The notes below the pieces were generated by a model. That model made no database searches, was not told the origin of the DNA, and saw nothing but the letters and a program-made list of their open reading frames with translations. The position numbers were made by a program, and so were the translations under genes. Source: Nitrospira sp. (GTDB taxonomy: Bacteria > Nitrospirota > Thermodesulfovibrionia > Thermodesulfovibrionales > SM23-35). Taken from it: a DNA stretch of 10,256 nt. Location of the stretch: assembly GCA_016873575.1 (NCBI GenBank), contig VGWY01000084.1, positions 1-10,256 of the forward strand. Reading direction: 5' to 3'. Shown piece after piece: positions 1 to 9,400 of this stretch (position 1 is its first letter; every line of letters begins with the position of its first letter).

Positions 1-2
1 CG

Positions 3-2819
<2,817 letters not shown>

Positions 2820-2867
2820 ACGCTGTGTTGTGTTTTGTGAAAAGAAAGATTTCTGATACAACATATG

Positions 2868-2876
2868 TGATATAAT
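2868..2876 (+). promoter_or_regulatory. Extended -10 promoter (TGnTATAAT), leaderless-type
   Basis: A perfect TATAAT at 2871-2876 is preceded by TGA, giving an extended -10 element; no good -35 is seen at 16-18 nt spacing. The ATG of the next gene starts only 6 nt after the hexamer, where transcription would begin, and there is no Shine-Dalgarno sequence in the intervening T run. The transcript is therefore probably leaderless. A palindrome ACATATGT at 2861-2868 abuts the element and could be an operator. This is inference from sequence only. Confidence 0.55.
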
Positions 2877-2881
2877 TTTTT

Positions 2882-3115
2882 ATGAAGACTGCTAAAGATA
2901 CAGCAATTCCTAAAGAACTGCTCTGGGATTACAGAGAACCGCCTGATAATCTCTTATGGAGACTTCAGCGGATAGCGGACTTTTTCCCTGCCTATGGCAC
3001 CGATAAGGAAAATGTCAAACTTCTTTTTGAATACAGGGAAAAATTGAAACTCGATTACGGGAAGCACAGGCTGATTGAGCTTTATTATGAGGCATGGAAT
3101 GAAAAAACCTCTTAG
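2882..3115 (+). CDS. Putative antitoxin partner of AbiEii-like toxin (small hypothetical protein)
   Basis: A 77-residue charged, soluble protein with no signal peptide, membrane segment or recognisable helix-turn-helix. The conserved-looking parts are the N-terminal LLWDY segment, LLWRLQRIADFFPAYG in the middle, and a KLKLDYGKHRLIELYYEAW helix at the end. Small proteins with this RIADFFP...LIELYYEAW pattern are commonly found directly upstream of AbiEii-family nucleotidyltransferases, which suggests an antitoxin role; I recall this as a family pattern and did not search for it. The stop codon overlaps the start of the toxin gene by 17 bp in a different frame, indicating translational coupling. 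The start is the only ATG near a promoter and has no ribosome-binding site, consistent with a leaderless message. Real gene: confident. Antitoxin role: moderate. Confidence 0.75.
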   Translation: MKTAKDTAIPKELLWDYREPPDNLLWRLQRIADFFPAYGTDKENVKLLFEYREKLKLDYGKHRLIELYYEAWNEKTS

Positions 3116-3620
3116 AAATATTGACGATAGCAAAATACTTACTTCAGATCAAAAAACATTTCTGCACGAATTTACAAAATCAGAACTCAGAGATGTCTTC
3201 AGGCTTACCGGAGGTACAGCTTTAAGCGCTTTTTATCTTGAACACAGACTTTCTGAAGACCTTGATTTTTTCTCATCAGAAAACGTTCCAATGACAGTCA
3301 TAGAAAAATTCCTAAAATCAATAGACGGCATTACAGGTGTCTCCCTCTCAAAGATTTTTGACAGAAACATATTCAGTCTCAAAATTAGAGACAATAGATT
3401 TTTAAAAGTAGAATTTACAAGTTATCAGCTAAAGAACATTGAAGAATGTGCAATAATTGACAATTTGAGGATTGACAGTTTTCTTGATATTACGGTAAAT
3501 AAACTCTGCGCCATAGCAGACAGATCTGATGCAAAAGATTATATTGATGTTTATTGTGCGCTTAAAAATAGCGAATTATCCCTTAAAGAATTAATGGATC
3601 TTGCTGAAAAAAAAATGTGA
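3099..3620 (+). CDS. AbiEii/AbiGii-family nucleotidyltransferase toxin, C-terminus cut off by frameshift
   Basis: Member of the AbiEii nucleotidyltransferase family, toxins that modify RNA or nucleotides and act in TA and phage-abortive systems. Seen directly: the GGTALSAFYLEHRLSEDLDFF region, with GGTAL at residues 38-42 and the S-x-DLDF catalytic acidic pair Asp54/Asp56. Further on is the downstream K...R...KD..D pattern (Lys135, Arg142, Lys146-Asp147, Asp150). I chose ATG 3099 because GAGG at 3089-3092 sits 6 nt upstream; an in-frame TTG at 3075 and ATG at 3087 lack this. The frame stops at 3618-3620 immediately after a run of nine A. The next frame continues the family's C-terminal region to 3772, so the complete protein would be about 224 residues instead of 173. 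This is a mutation, an assembly error, or slippage-dependent expression. The catalytic core is intact. Confidence 0.85.
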   Translation: MKKPLRNIDDSKILTSDQKTFLHEFTKSELRDVFRLTGGTALSAFYLEHRLSEDLDFFSSENVPMTVIEKFLKSIDGITGVSLSKIFDRNIFSLKIRDNRFLKVEFTSYQLKNIEECAIIDNLRIDSFLDITVNKLCAIADRSDAKDYIDVYCALKNSELSLKELMDLAEKKM

Positions 3621-3774
3621 GATTAAAGGTATAAGAAATGTATTAAAAAGCAGGTTGCTGCAACTACCTGAAGGGGCAAACAAACTTCCGCTTATGGTTG
3701 ATCTAACCGAGAATGAAATAAAAGCTCTTTTTGAAAAACTAATCAAGGATATTATCACAACTGAAATAGAATAA
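3616..3774 (+). pseudogene. Out-of-frame C-terminal part of the AbiEii-like toxin
   Basis: After the A9 run at 3607-3615 the +1 frame stays open for 52 codons to TAA 3772-3774. It begins CEIKGIRNVLKSRLLQLPEG and ends in a lysine-rich helix (ALFEKLIKDIITTEIE). Joined to the preceding LMDLAEKK, this gives the helix-turn-proline layout usual at the C-terminus of AbiEii-like toxins (an 'EKxxGIxGI...LP...' stretch, then a terminal helix). It has no start codon or ribosome-binding site of its own. Loss of one A, or transcription with eight A, would fuse it to the toxin. Confidence 0.75.
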
Positions 3775-3838
3775 GTTCCCCTAAAACCTTATAAGCCTTA
3801 GGCTCACAAGGAGGGATGAAAATAAAATGCCATATATT

Positions 3839-3870
3839 CCTCTATTTGGCAAAGGGAGCCTTCCTGCTCC
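3839..3870. repeat. Decayed C/G-run hairpin in the intergenic region
   Basis: CTCTATTTG (3840-3848) and CAAAGGGAG (3850-3858) pair at 7 of 9 positions around one base, and GGAGC (3855-3859) also pairs with GCTCC (3866-3870). No T run follows, so it is not a convincing terminator. It looks like an eroded member of the C-run/G-run palindromes seen near 5911 and at 9247-9380. The rest of 3775-3955 has no gene I would defend. Confidence 0.35.
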
Positions 3871-3920
3871 GCCTAAGCGGATCGGGCATTGCTGCAAATT
3901 TAATTTGAGATATTAAATAT

Positions 3921-3954
3921 TAAGGGTACCTTTGGATTGAAGTTGGGAGAGTAA
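3921..3954 (+). repeat. Degenerate copy of the upstream kinase's 3' end
   Basis: This stretch matches the last 29 bases of the kinase gene (2791-2819) at 26 positions, with one 5-base insertion (GGATT). Shared blocks are GGG.ACCTTT and GAAGTTGGGAG.GTAA, and the copy ends in TAA like the kinase. It also supplies the GGGAG ribosome-binding site of the regulator beginning at 3956. It implies that a kinase stop codon once lay 1 nt before this regulator. Confidence 0.7.
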
Positions 3955-3955
3955 T

Positions 3956-4609
3956 ATGAGCATAAGGGTAATCCTGTCAGATGATCACCAGATTATTCGT
4001 GACGGGCTCAGGTCGTTACTTGAGAAACAACCCGGTATAGAAGTGATTGCAGAGGCAGCAGATGGGAGGACAACAGTGGATTTAGCCACTAAACTGAAAC
4101 CTGATGTAATAATCATGGATGTTTCCATGCCTGACATGAACGGGATTGAAGCCACTTCAAGGATTATTGAGAAAACACCGAAGATTAAAGTAATTGCACT
4201 CTCAATGCATTCAGACAGGCAGTTTATCATCGAAATGCTCAATGCAGGAGCATCAGGATATATATTGAAGGATGCTGCTTTTTCAGAACTGATCAATGCT
4301 ATTCATGCTGTTATGGCAAATCGTTCATACCTCAGCCCTGAGATAGCCCATATCATGATTGAGGAATTTAAACATATTCTGTCCAAAGAAAAACTCTCTG
4401 TATTTTCTATCCTGACACCAAGAGAACGAGAGGTACTTCAGCTTATAGCCGAAGGAAAGACAACAAAGGAAATTGCCTTCAAACTTAAAGTGAGTGTGAA
4501 AACCGCCGAGACATACCGGCAAAATATCATGGATAAACTGGATATACACACAATAGCCGGCCTTACCAAATACGCCGTCAGGGAAGGACTAACGACGCTG
4601 GGGGAATAA
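3956..4609 (+). CDS. NarL/FixJ-family response regulator (REC + LuxR HTH)
   Basis: DNA-binding response regulator of 217 residues, the usual length for the family. The receiver spans about residues 3-120, with acidic pocket Asp9/Asp10, phospho-acceptor Asp55 in IIMDVSMPDMNG, switch Ser83 and Lys105 in YILKDA. The LuxR-type helix-turn-helix is at about 152-212 (LTPREREVLQLIAEGKTTKEIA, then VSVKTAETYRQNIMDKL). The start has GGGAG at 3945-3949, 6 nt upstream. NarL-type regulators pair with HisKA_3 kinases, and the only such kinase here ends at 2819, so the two are probably cognate although now separated by the toxin cassette. The gene converges on the DUF4143 ATPase with only 25 nt between stops. 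Target genes are not visible. Confidence 0.95.
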   Translation: MSIRVILSDDHQIIRDGLRSLLEKQPGIEVIAEAADGRTTVDLATKLKPDVIIMDVSMPDMNGIEATSRIIEKTPKIKVIALSMHSDRQFIIEMLNAGASGYILKDAAFSELINAIHAVMANRSYLSPEIAHIMIEEFKHILSKEKLSVFSILTPREREVLQLIAEGKTTKEIAFKLKVSVKTAETYRQNIMDKLDIHTIAGLTKYAVREGLTTLGE

Positions 4610-4634
4610 ACCTACTATAGAAGTGTTAGGTACA

Positions 4635-5789
4635 CTACACTAAAATATGCTGCCAAGAGCAAATGTGTATTCCTTCCCTTATATATGTATTAGGGCCACC
4701 GTAGATAAGAAAGGGCTTTATCGGCGGGGCACCGGCAAATTTCATCCATTTTCGTATGCCTGAGAAATAATCAGGTGTGACCGTCTGTCCTGACTTTATT
4801 TCCACCGGGATTAAGGTTTCTCCCTGTTCGATAAGAACATCAATCTCATTTCCGGTGTTGTCTCTCCAGAAAAAGAGATTGGAAGTCAGTCCTCTATTGA
4901 ACCTTGATTTTACCATTTCACTTACAACGAATGACTCAAATAGGGATCCCTTCATTGGATGAAATGACAAATGTTCCGGCCCCTGAATATTTATAAGCCA
5001 TGACGCCAGCCCCGTATCATAAAAATAAACTTTGGGAGTTTTCACTAGACGCTTGCCAAAATTTCTGTAATGAGGATAGAGGAGAAAAACTATATAACTT
5101 GCTTCAAGGACGGACAACCATGCGCGGGCAGTGTTATGGGTAATCCCGCAATCATTGGCAAGACCTGAAAGATTAATTAATTGTCCTGTACGTGCTGCAC
5201 ACATACGAAGGAACCGCTGGAAGGTGCTCAGCTCCCTGATATTCATCATCTGCCTAACATCACGTTCTATATATGTCATTACATAATTCGCATACCAATC
5301 TGAAGGCTGTACTTTCCTGTCATATAAGGCAGGGTATAACCCCTTGTATAACAGGTTGTCGAGATTTCTGAAGACTTTCCCTGTTTTCGACAATTCCTTG
5401 AAGGAAAAAGGCAGAAGTTGCACCAAACCGACTCTTCCCGCGAGTGTCTGAGTAATGTTCGATAGCATGCCGAACTGCTGTGAGCCTGTTAGTATGAACA
5501 AACCTGGACGATTGTCCAAATCAACTATTGTTTGAATGTAGGAGAAAAGAGACGGACACCTTTGAGCTTCATCCAGCAGCAATCCATCCGGGAACCTTAC
5601 CAGAAAACCGCGAGGGTCTCTTTCGGCAAATTCACACTGGTCTGGGTCTTCAAGAGAAACATATGGCTTTCGTTTGAATGTAGCCCGTGCAATCGTGGTT
5701 TTACCTGACTGTCTGGGACCTGTTATAGCTACTACTGGATAACCTCCAGCAAGCTTTAAAAGCGTTTTTTCAGCGGCACGTGGTATCAT
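4635..5789 (-). CDS. AAA-family ATPase with DUF4143 C-terminal region
   Basis: A 384-residue ATP-binding protein of the widespread AAA_14/DUF4143 family, whose cellular role is not established. Walker A is GPRQSGKT (Lys30), Walker B LLLDEAQ (Asp73-Glu74), and a sensor-like ILTGSQQF follows near residue 100. The C-terminal half is the DUF4143 part and contains NEIDVLI...IPVEIKSGQ, an E-x-D...E-x-K arrangement resembling the PD-(D/E)xK nuclease fold core. Length is normal and no break is seen. It is the only leftward gene, sits between two signalling operons, and has its own promoter. The family is often found singly in accessory regions and spreads horizontally. The ATG at 5789 has no Shine-Dalgarno sequence and lies where transcription should start. 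Family assignment is strong; function is open. Confidence 0.93.
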   Translation of the reverse strand: MIPRAAEKTLLKLAGGYPVVAITGPRQSGKTTIARATFKRKPYVSLEDPDQCEFAERDPRGFLVRFPDGLLLDEAQRCPSLFSYIQTIVDLDNRPGLFILTGSQQFGMLSNITQTLAGRVGLVQLLPFSFKELSKTGKVFRNLDNLLYKGLYPALYDRKVQPSDWYANYVMTYIERDVRQMMNIRELSTFQRFLRMCAARTGQLINLSGLANDCGITHNTARAWLSVLEASYIVFLLYPHYRNFGKRLVKTPKVYFYDTGLASWLINIQGPEHLSFHPMKGSLFESFVVSEMVKSRFNRGLTSNLFFWRDNTGNEIDVLIEQGETLIPVEIKSGQTVTPDYFSGIRKWMKFAGAPPIKPFLIYGGPNTYIREGIHICSWQHILV

Positions 5790-5795
5790 TTCATT

Positions 5796-5823
5796 ATTTT
5801 ATAGATATTTTACAAATTGTCAA
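5796..5823 (-). promoter_or_regulatory. Leaderless-type promoter of the DUF4143 ATPase gene
   Basis: On the minus strand a perfect -35 TTGACA (5823-5818) and a -10 TAAAAT (5801-5796, five of six consensus bases) are separated by 16 nt. The -10 ends 6 nt before the ATG at 5789, placing the start of transcription at or next to the start codon. The -35 lies inside the inverted repeat 5808-5844, a plausible repressor site. Confidence 0.5.
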
Positions 5824-5844
5824 TACAATTGACATTTTGTAAAA
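5808..5844. repeat. 16-bp inverted repeat, candidate operator
   Basis: TTTTACAAATTGTCAA at 5808-5823 and TTGACATTTTGTAAAA at 5829-5844 are reverse complements at 15 of 16 positions, separated by TACAA. The left arm overlaps the -35 of the leftward ATPase gene. A dimeric regulator could bind here; alternatively it is a simple cruciform. Confidence 0.7.
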
Positions 5845-5860
5845 AGTATTTAGGAACTCC

Positions 5861-5894
5861 AACATAAATCTTGCGGAAATATGTCATTTATGTT
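5861..5894. repeat. 9-bp perfect inverted repeat
   Basis: AACATAAAT (5861-5869) and ATTTATGTT (5886-5894) are perfect reverse complements around a 16-nt loop. It is AT-rich with no adjoining T run. It is one of four inverted repeats in the 242-bp gap between the divergently transcribed genes. Confidence 0.55.
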
Positions 5895-5910
5895 TGTCAG
5901 GAATCCTTCC

Positions 5911-5934
5911 GATTCCCCCTTAGAAAAGGGGATC
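5911..5934. repeat. C-run/G-run palindrome
   Basis: CCCCTT (5916-5921) pairs with AAGGGG (5926-5931) over a 4-nt loop, and outer GAT/ATC can extend the stem with a bulge. Short palindromes of this composition recur at 3839 and, in denser form, inside the kinase gene at 9247-9380, suggesting a dispersed repeat family. Confidence 0.5.
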
Positions 5935-5954
5935 AGGTATTTCGAAGCCCTTTC

Positions 5955-5970
5955 TCAGGTACTTACCTGA
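5955..5970. repeat. Short palindrome TCAGGTA-CT-TACCTGA
   Basis: Perfect 7-bp arms around CT, upstream of the receiver gene at 6032. A related half-site ATCAGGTAT occurs at 5932-5940. Spacing and symmetry suit a protein-binding site more than an RNA hairpin, since the loop is only 2 nt. Confidence 0.5.
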
Positions 5971-5999
5971 TTGTGCAAACCTCTTAAATACGTTATTTT
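5971..5999 (+). promoter_or_regulatory. Weak candidate promoter for the receiver-kinase operon
   Basis: TTGTGC (5971-5976) and TATTTT (5994-5999) are 17 nt apart, each a partial match to sigma-70 elements. This would give a leader of roughly 25 nt before the ATG at 6032. The palindrome at 5955-5970 lies directly upstream. Confidence 0.25.
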
Positions 6000-6031
6000 T
6001 AAATCAAATGAACCAAGAAAAGGATAATGAC

Positions 6032-6403
6032 ATGAAGGAAAGAAAAACTGTATTGATTGTTGAGGATAATGACGACATGCGGGCTGGAGTATTAAAGTTG
6101 CTCGTCTCTCAATTCCCGGACGTTGTCTTTTTAGAGGCAAAGAGCGGGGAAGATGCTGTATCCATAATATCCTCCCGGAAACCAAATGTTGTCCTTATGG
6201 ACATCGGGTTACCGAAGATGAGCGGCATCGAGGCGACACGGCATATTAAGAAAGCCCTACCAAATGCGACAGTAATAATGCTTACAATCCATGTAGAGTC
6301 TGTATATAAAGATGCTTCTTTCTCTGCCGGTGCAAGCGATTATGTGTCCAAGCAGGATATGAGGAAAGAACTTATACCTGTTTTAGAAAGGTTATTGGGT
6401 TAG
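6032..6403 (+). CDS. Single-domain response regulator (REC only)
   Basis: A stand-alone receiver of 123 residues without an output domain. Seen: acidic pocket Glu11/Asp12 in LIVEDND, phospho-acceptor Asp57 in VVLMDIGLPKMSG, Thr85 and Lys107 in YVSKQD. I chose ATG 6032 over the in-frame ATG 6008 because GAAAAGGA (6017-6024) lies 7 nt upstream of 6032 and the family's conserved part begins immediately after. The gene ends 7 nt before the six-PAS kinase, so the two are co-transcribed. It probably receives phosphate from, or modulates, that kinase, as CheY-like proteins do. The sequence resembles the receiver of NarL-type regulators (GIEATRHI, LTIHVES) without the HTH, so it may descend from one that lost its DNA-binding domain. 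Confidence 0.9.
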   Translation: MKERKTVLIVEDNDDMRAGVLKLLVSQFPDVVFLEAKSGEDAVSIISSRKPNVVLMDIGLPKMSGIEATRHIKKALPNATVIMLTIHVESVYKDASFSAGASDYVSKQDMRKELIPVLERLLG

Positions 6404-6410
6404 AAAGAAA

Positions 6411-9400
6411 ATGAAAAAAGATAAATCAACAAAGAAATATGCTGTCAAAGGACTCGAAAAAGAAATCACCAAACGCAAGCGCGCACAGGAGGTATTGCAC
6501 ACAAGCGAAGAGCGTTATCGCACACTTGTGGAGAATATAAGCCTCGGAGTTACCCTCATCGACACCGACTATAAAATAATGATGACCAACGCCACAATTG
6601 GCAGATGGTTTAATAAGCCACCCAGTAATTTTATTGGTAAAAATTGTTTCAGGGAATTTGAAAAACGCCGTGCAATCTGCCCCCATTGCCCCGGAGTAAA
6701 GGCAATGGCTACCGGACAGACCACGGAGGTCGAGACCCGAGGCGTTCGAGATGATGGCAGCCATTTTTTGGTTCGGGTTCAGGCCTTCCCACTCCTAAAC
6801 CAAGATGGTACGGCACAAGGATTCATTGAGATCGTCGAAGATATCACCGAACGCAAACGGGCTAAGGAAGAGTATAAAACTATCATTGGCACATCTATAG
6901 ATGGTTTTTGGATTACTGATATGCAGGGACATTTCCTTGATGTGAATGATGCCTATTGCAATTTGATAGGTTATAGTCGTGACGAACTACTAAAACTGAG
7001 CATACCGGATATCGAAGCAGTTGAAAAGCCGGAAGAGACCGCAGCACACATACGAAAAGTAATGGAAACTGGTGGGGATCGTTTCGAAACCCGTCACAGA
7101 TGCAAGGACGGTAGAATTGTTGATATTGAAGTCAGTGTCAACTATATGAAAGAAGCCGGGCAGATGTTTGTATTTCTTCGCAACATCACTGAGCGCAAGA
7201 GGGCAGAAGAGTTGCTGGCTCAGTTGGCTTTGGTGGCCGAACAGGTCGGCGAAGGGGTTGCCTCATCTGACATGGAGGGGAAACTCAACTTTGTTAATAG
7301 AGCCTTTGCCGTGATGCATGGATATACTCCGGAGGAATCGGAGAGATTGATTGGTAAACATCTCAGCATTTTTCATACATCTGAACAGCTCGAACATGAA
7401 GTCAAACCCTTTATTGAAGAGATAAAGAGTAAAGGATATGCGCATCGTGAAATTGGTCATGTGCGCAAAGACGGAACAATATTTCCAACTGAGATGACAG
7501 CTACCATCATGTATGACAAGTCCGGCATCCCAATAGGATTTACAGGCATTGCCCGCGATATAACTGAGCGCAAGCAAATGGAAAGGGCTTTGCAGGAATC
7601 TGAAAAAAAATACCGAGGTTTGTATGATTCATTGAAAGATGGAATAGTCATGGTTGATATGAAAGGTAATATTCTTCAGTGTAATAATGCATATGCGGAT
7701 ATGCTTGGATATTCGCATGATGAAGTTAAGAAACTTACGTATCAGCAATTAACCCCTCCAAAATGGCATAAAATGGAAGCCGATATTGTCAGTGATAGGA
7801 TAGTAAAAACCGGTTATTCTGATCTATACGAGAAGGAATATATCAGAAAAGATGGAACAGTATTTCCTATTGATCTAAGAGTATGGTTAATCAGGGATGA
7901 ATTAGGCGAAGCTACAGGAATGTGGGGCATCATAAGGGACATCACCGAGCGCAAACGGGCGGAGGATGCGTTACGGGAGTCGGAAGAAAGATTCAGAACC
8001 ATCTTTGATACTGCATCAGATGCTATTATCGGGGCAGATGTAGATACAAAGAGGCTCAATCCAAAAATAGCCAATAAAACGTTTTGTCAAATGCTTGGCT
8101 ATAATCTTGATGAAATAGCAAATCTCGGGCTCGAGGATATTCATCCCAAAGAGGATCTGCCGCGGGTTGTTGAACAATTTGAAAAGCTTGCGAGGAGAGA
8201 AATTTCAGTTGCTCCGGACATCCCTCTTAAAAGAAAAGACGGGACTATTTTTTATGCTGATGTCAGTACCGCTCCAATAGAATTAGCAGGTAGGACATAT
8301 CTCATAGGTATCTTTAGAGATACCACCGAGTGCAAGCGCGCGGAGATGGAATATAAAACCATTATTGGCACTTCTATAGATGGTTTTTGGATTGTAGATA
8401 TGCAAGGGCATTTCCTTGATGTGAACGATGCCTATTGCCGTTTGACAGGCTACAGCCGTGAAGAACTACTGAAAATGAGCATACCGGATATCGAGGCAAT
8501 AGAGAAACCAGAAGAGACTGCCCAACGCATCCATCGGATAATGGAGACTGGCGGAGACCGCTTTGAAACACGTCACAGGTGTAAAGATGGGAGAATTGTT
8601 GATATTGAGGTCAGTGTCAACTATGTGAGAGGTGATAGAGGACGTTTGTTTGCCTTTCTTCGCGACATCACCGAGCGCAAACTGGCTGAGGAGAAAGTCA
8701 AAAAACTGAATGAGGAGTTGAAGCGTAACGTGGCACAACTCGAAGCAGCTAACAGGGAACTCGAAGCCTTCTCATATTCTGTTTCACATGACCTGCGAGC
8801 ACCACTACGGCATATCTCAGGATTTGTGGAGTTACTGAAGAAGGATGCCTCTAAAACTCTAAATGAAAAAAATCAGCACTATTTGAATGTAATCTCTGAT
8901 TCAGCAAAACAGATGGGTATGTTGATTGATGACCTATTATCTTTTTCACGTATGGGACGCACTGAAATGAGGAAAACAAAAGTCAATCTTGGGAGTCTTC
9001 TAAAAGAAGCTAAGTCAGAGCTACAATCCGAGATGCAAGGAAGGGATATTGTCTGGAATATTGATGAGTTACCTGAGGTTTACGGGGATCCTGCAATGCT
9101 TCGACTTGTATTGGTTAATCTTATCTCTAATGCATTGAAATTTACCCGTCTACGGCCACAGGCAATCATAAAAATTGGATGTTATTGTGAAGATACGTGT
9201 TTTGAAGAGACCCAAGGTGTTATGGAAGCAACACCCTACCCTCTATCCCCTCCCCTCAAGGGAGGGGAAATAGACGAAGAATCCAGTCTCAAGGGAGGGG
9301 AACACACCCCTGCACCCCTCTCAAGAGGGGACAAATCTCCCCTCTCCACTGGTGGGAGAGGGTTGGGGAGAGGGGGATTTATTGATGAAGATAAGGAAAT

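Noticed and set aside
2861..2868. ACATATGT as a proven operator for the toxin cassette
   Set aside because: An 8-bp palindrome is too short to claim on its own, and the small upstream protein has no visible DNA-binding domain. It is mentioned only as a possibility.
3075..3098. TTG start for the AbiEii-like toxin
   Set aside because: It gives an eight-residue extension with no family similarity, whereas ATG 3099 has a well-placed GAGG.
4622..4636. AGTGT/ACACT hairpin between the convergent regulator and ATPase genes as a bidirectional terminator
   Set aside because: Only five base pairs, AT-containing, and no T run on either side.
6008..6031. ATG 6008 as start of the single-domain receiver
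   Set aside because: No ribosome-binding site, and the Shine-Dalgarno sequence for ATG 6032 lies inside this stretch.
9241..9380. Repeated G/C-rich blocks as a CRISPR array
   Set aside because: Repeat units are short, unevenly spaced and self-complementary, spacers are not uniform, and the stretch is translated in frame within a kinase gene.
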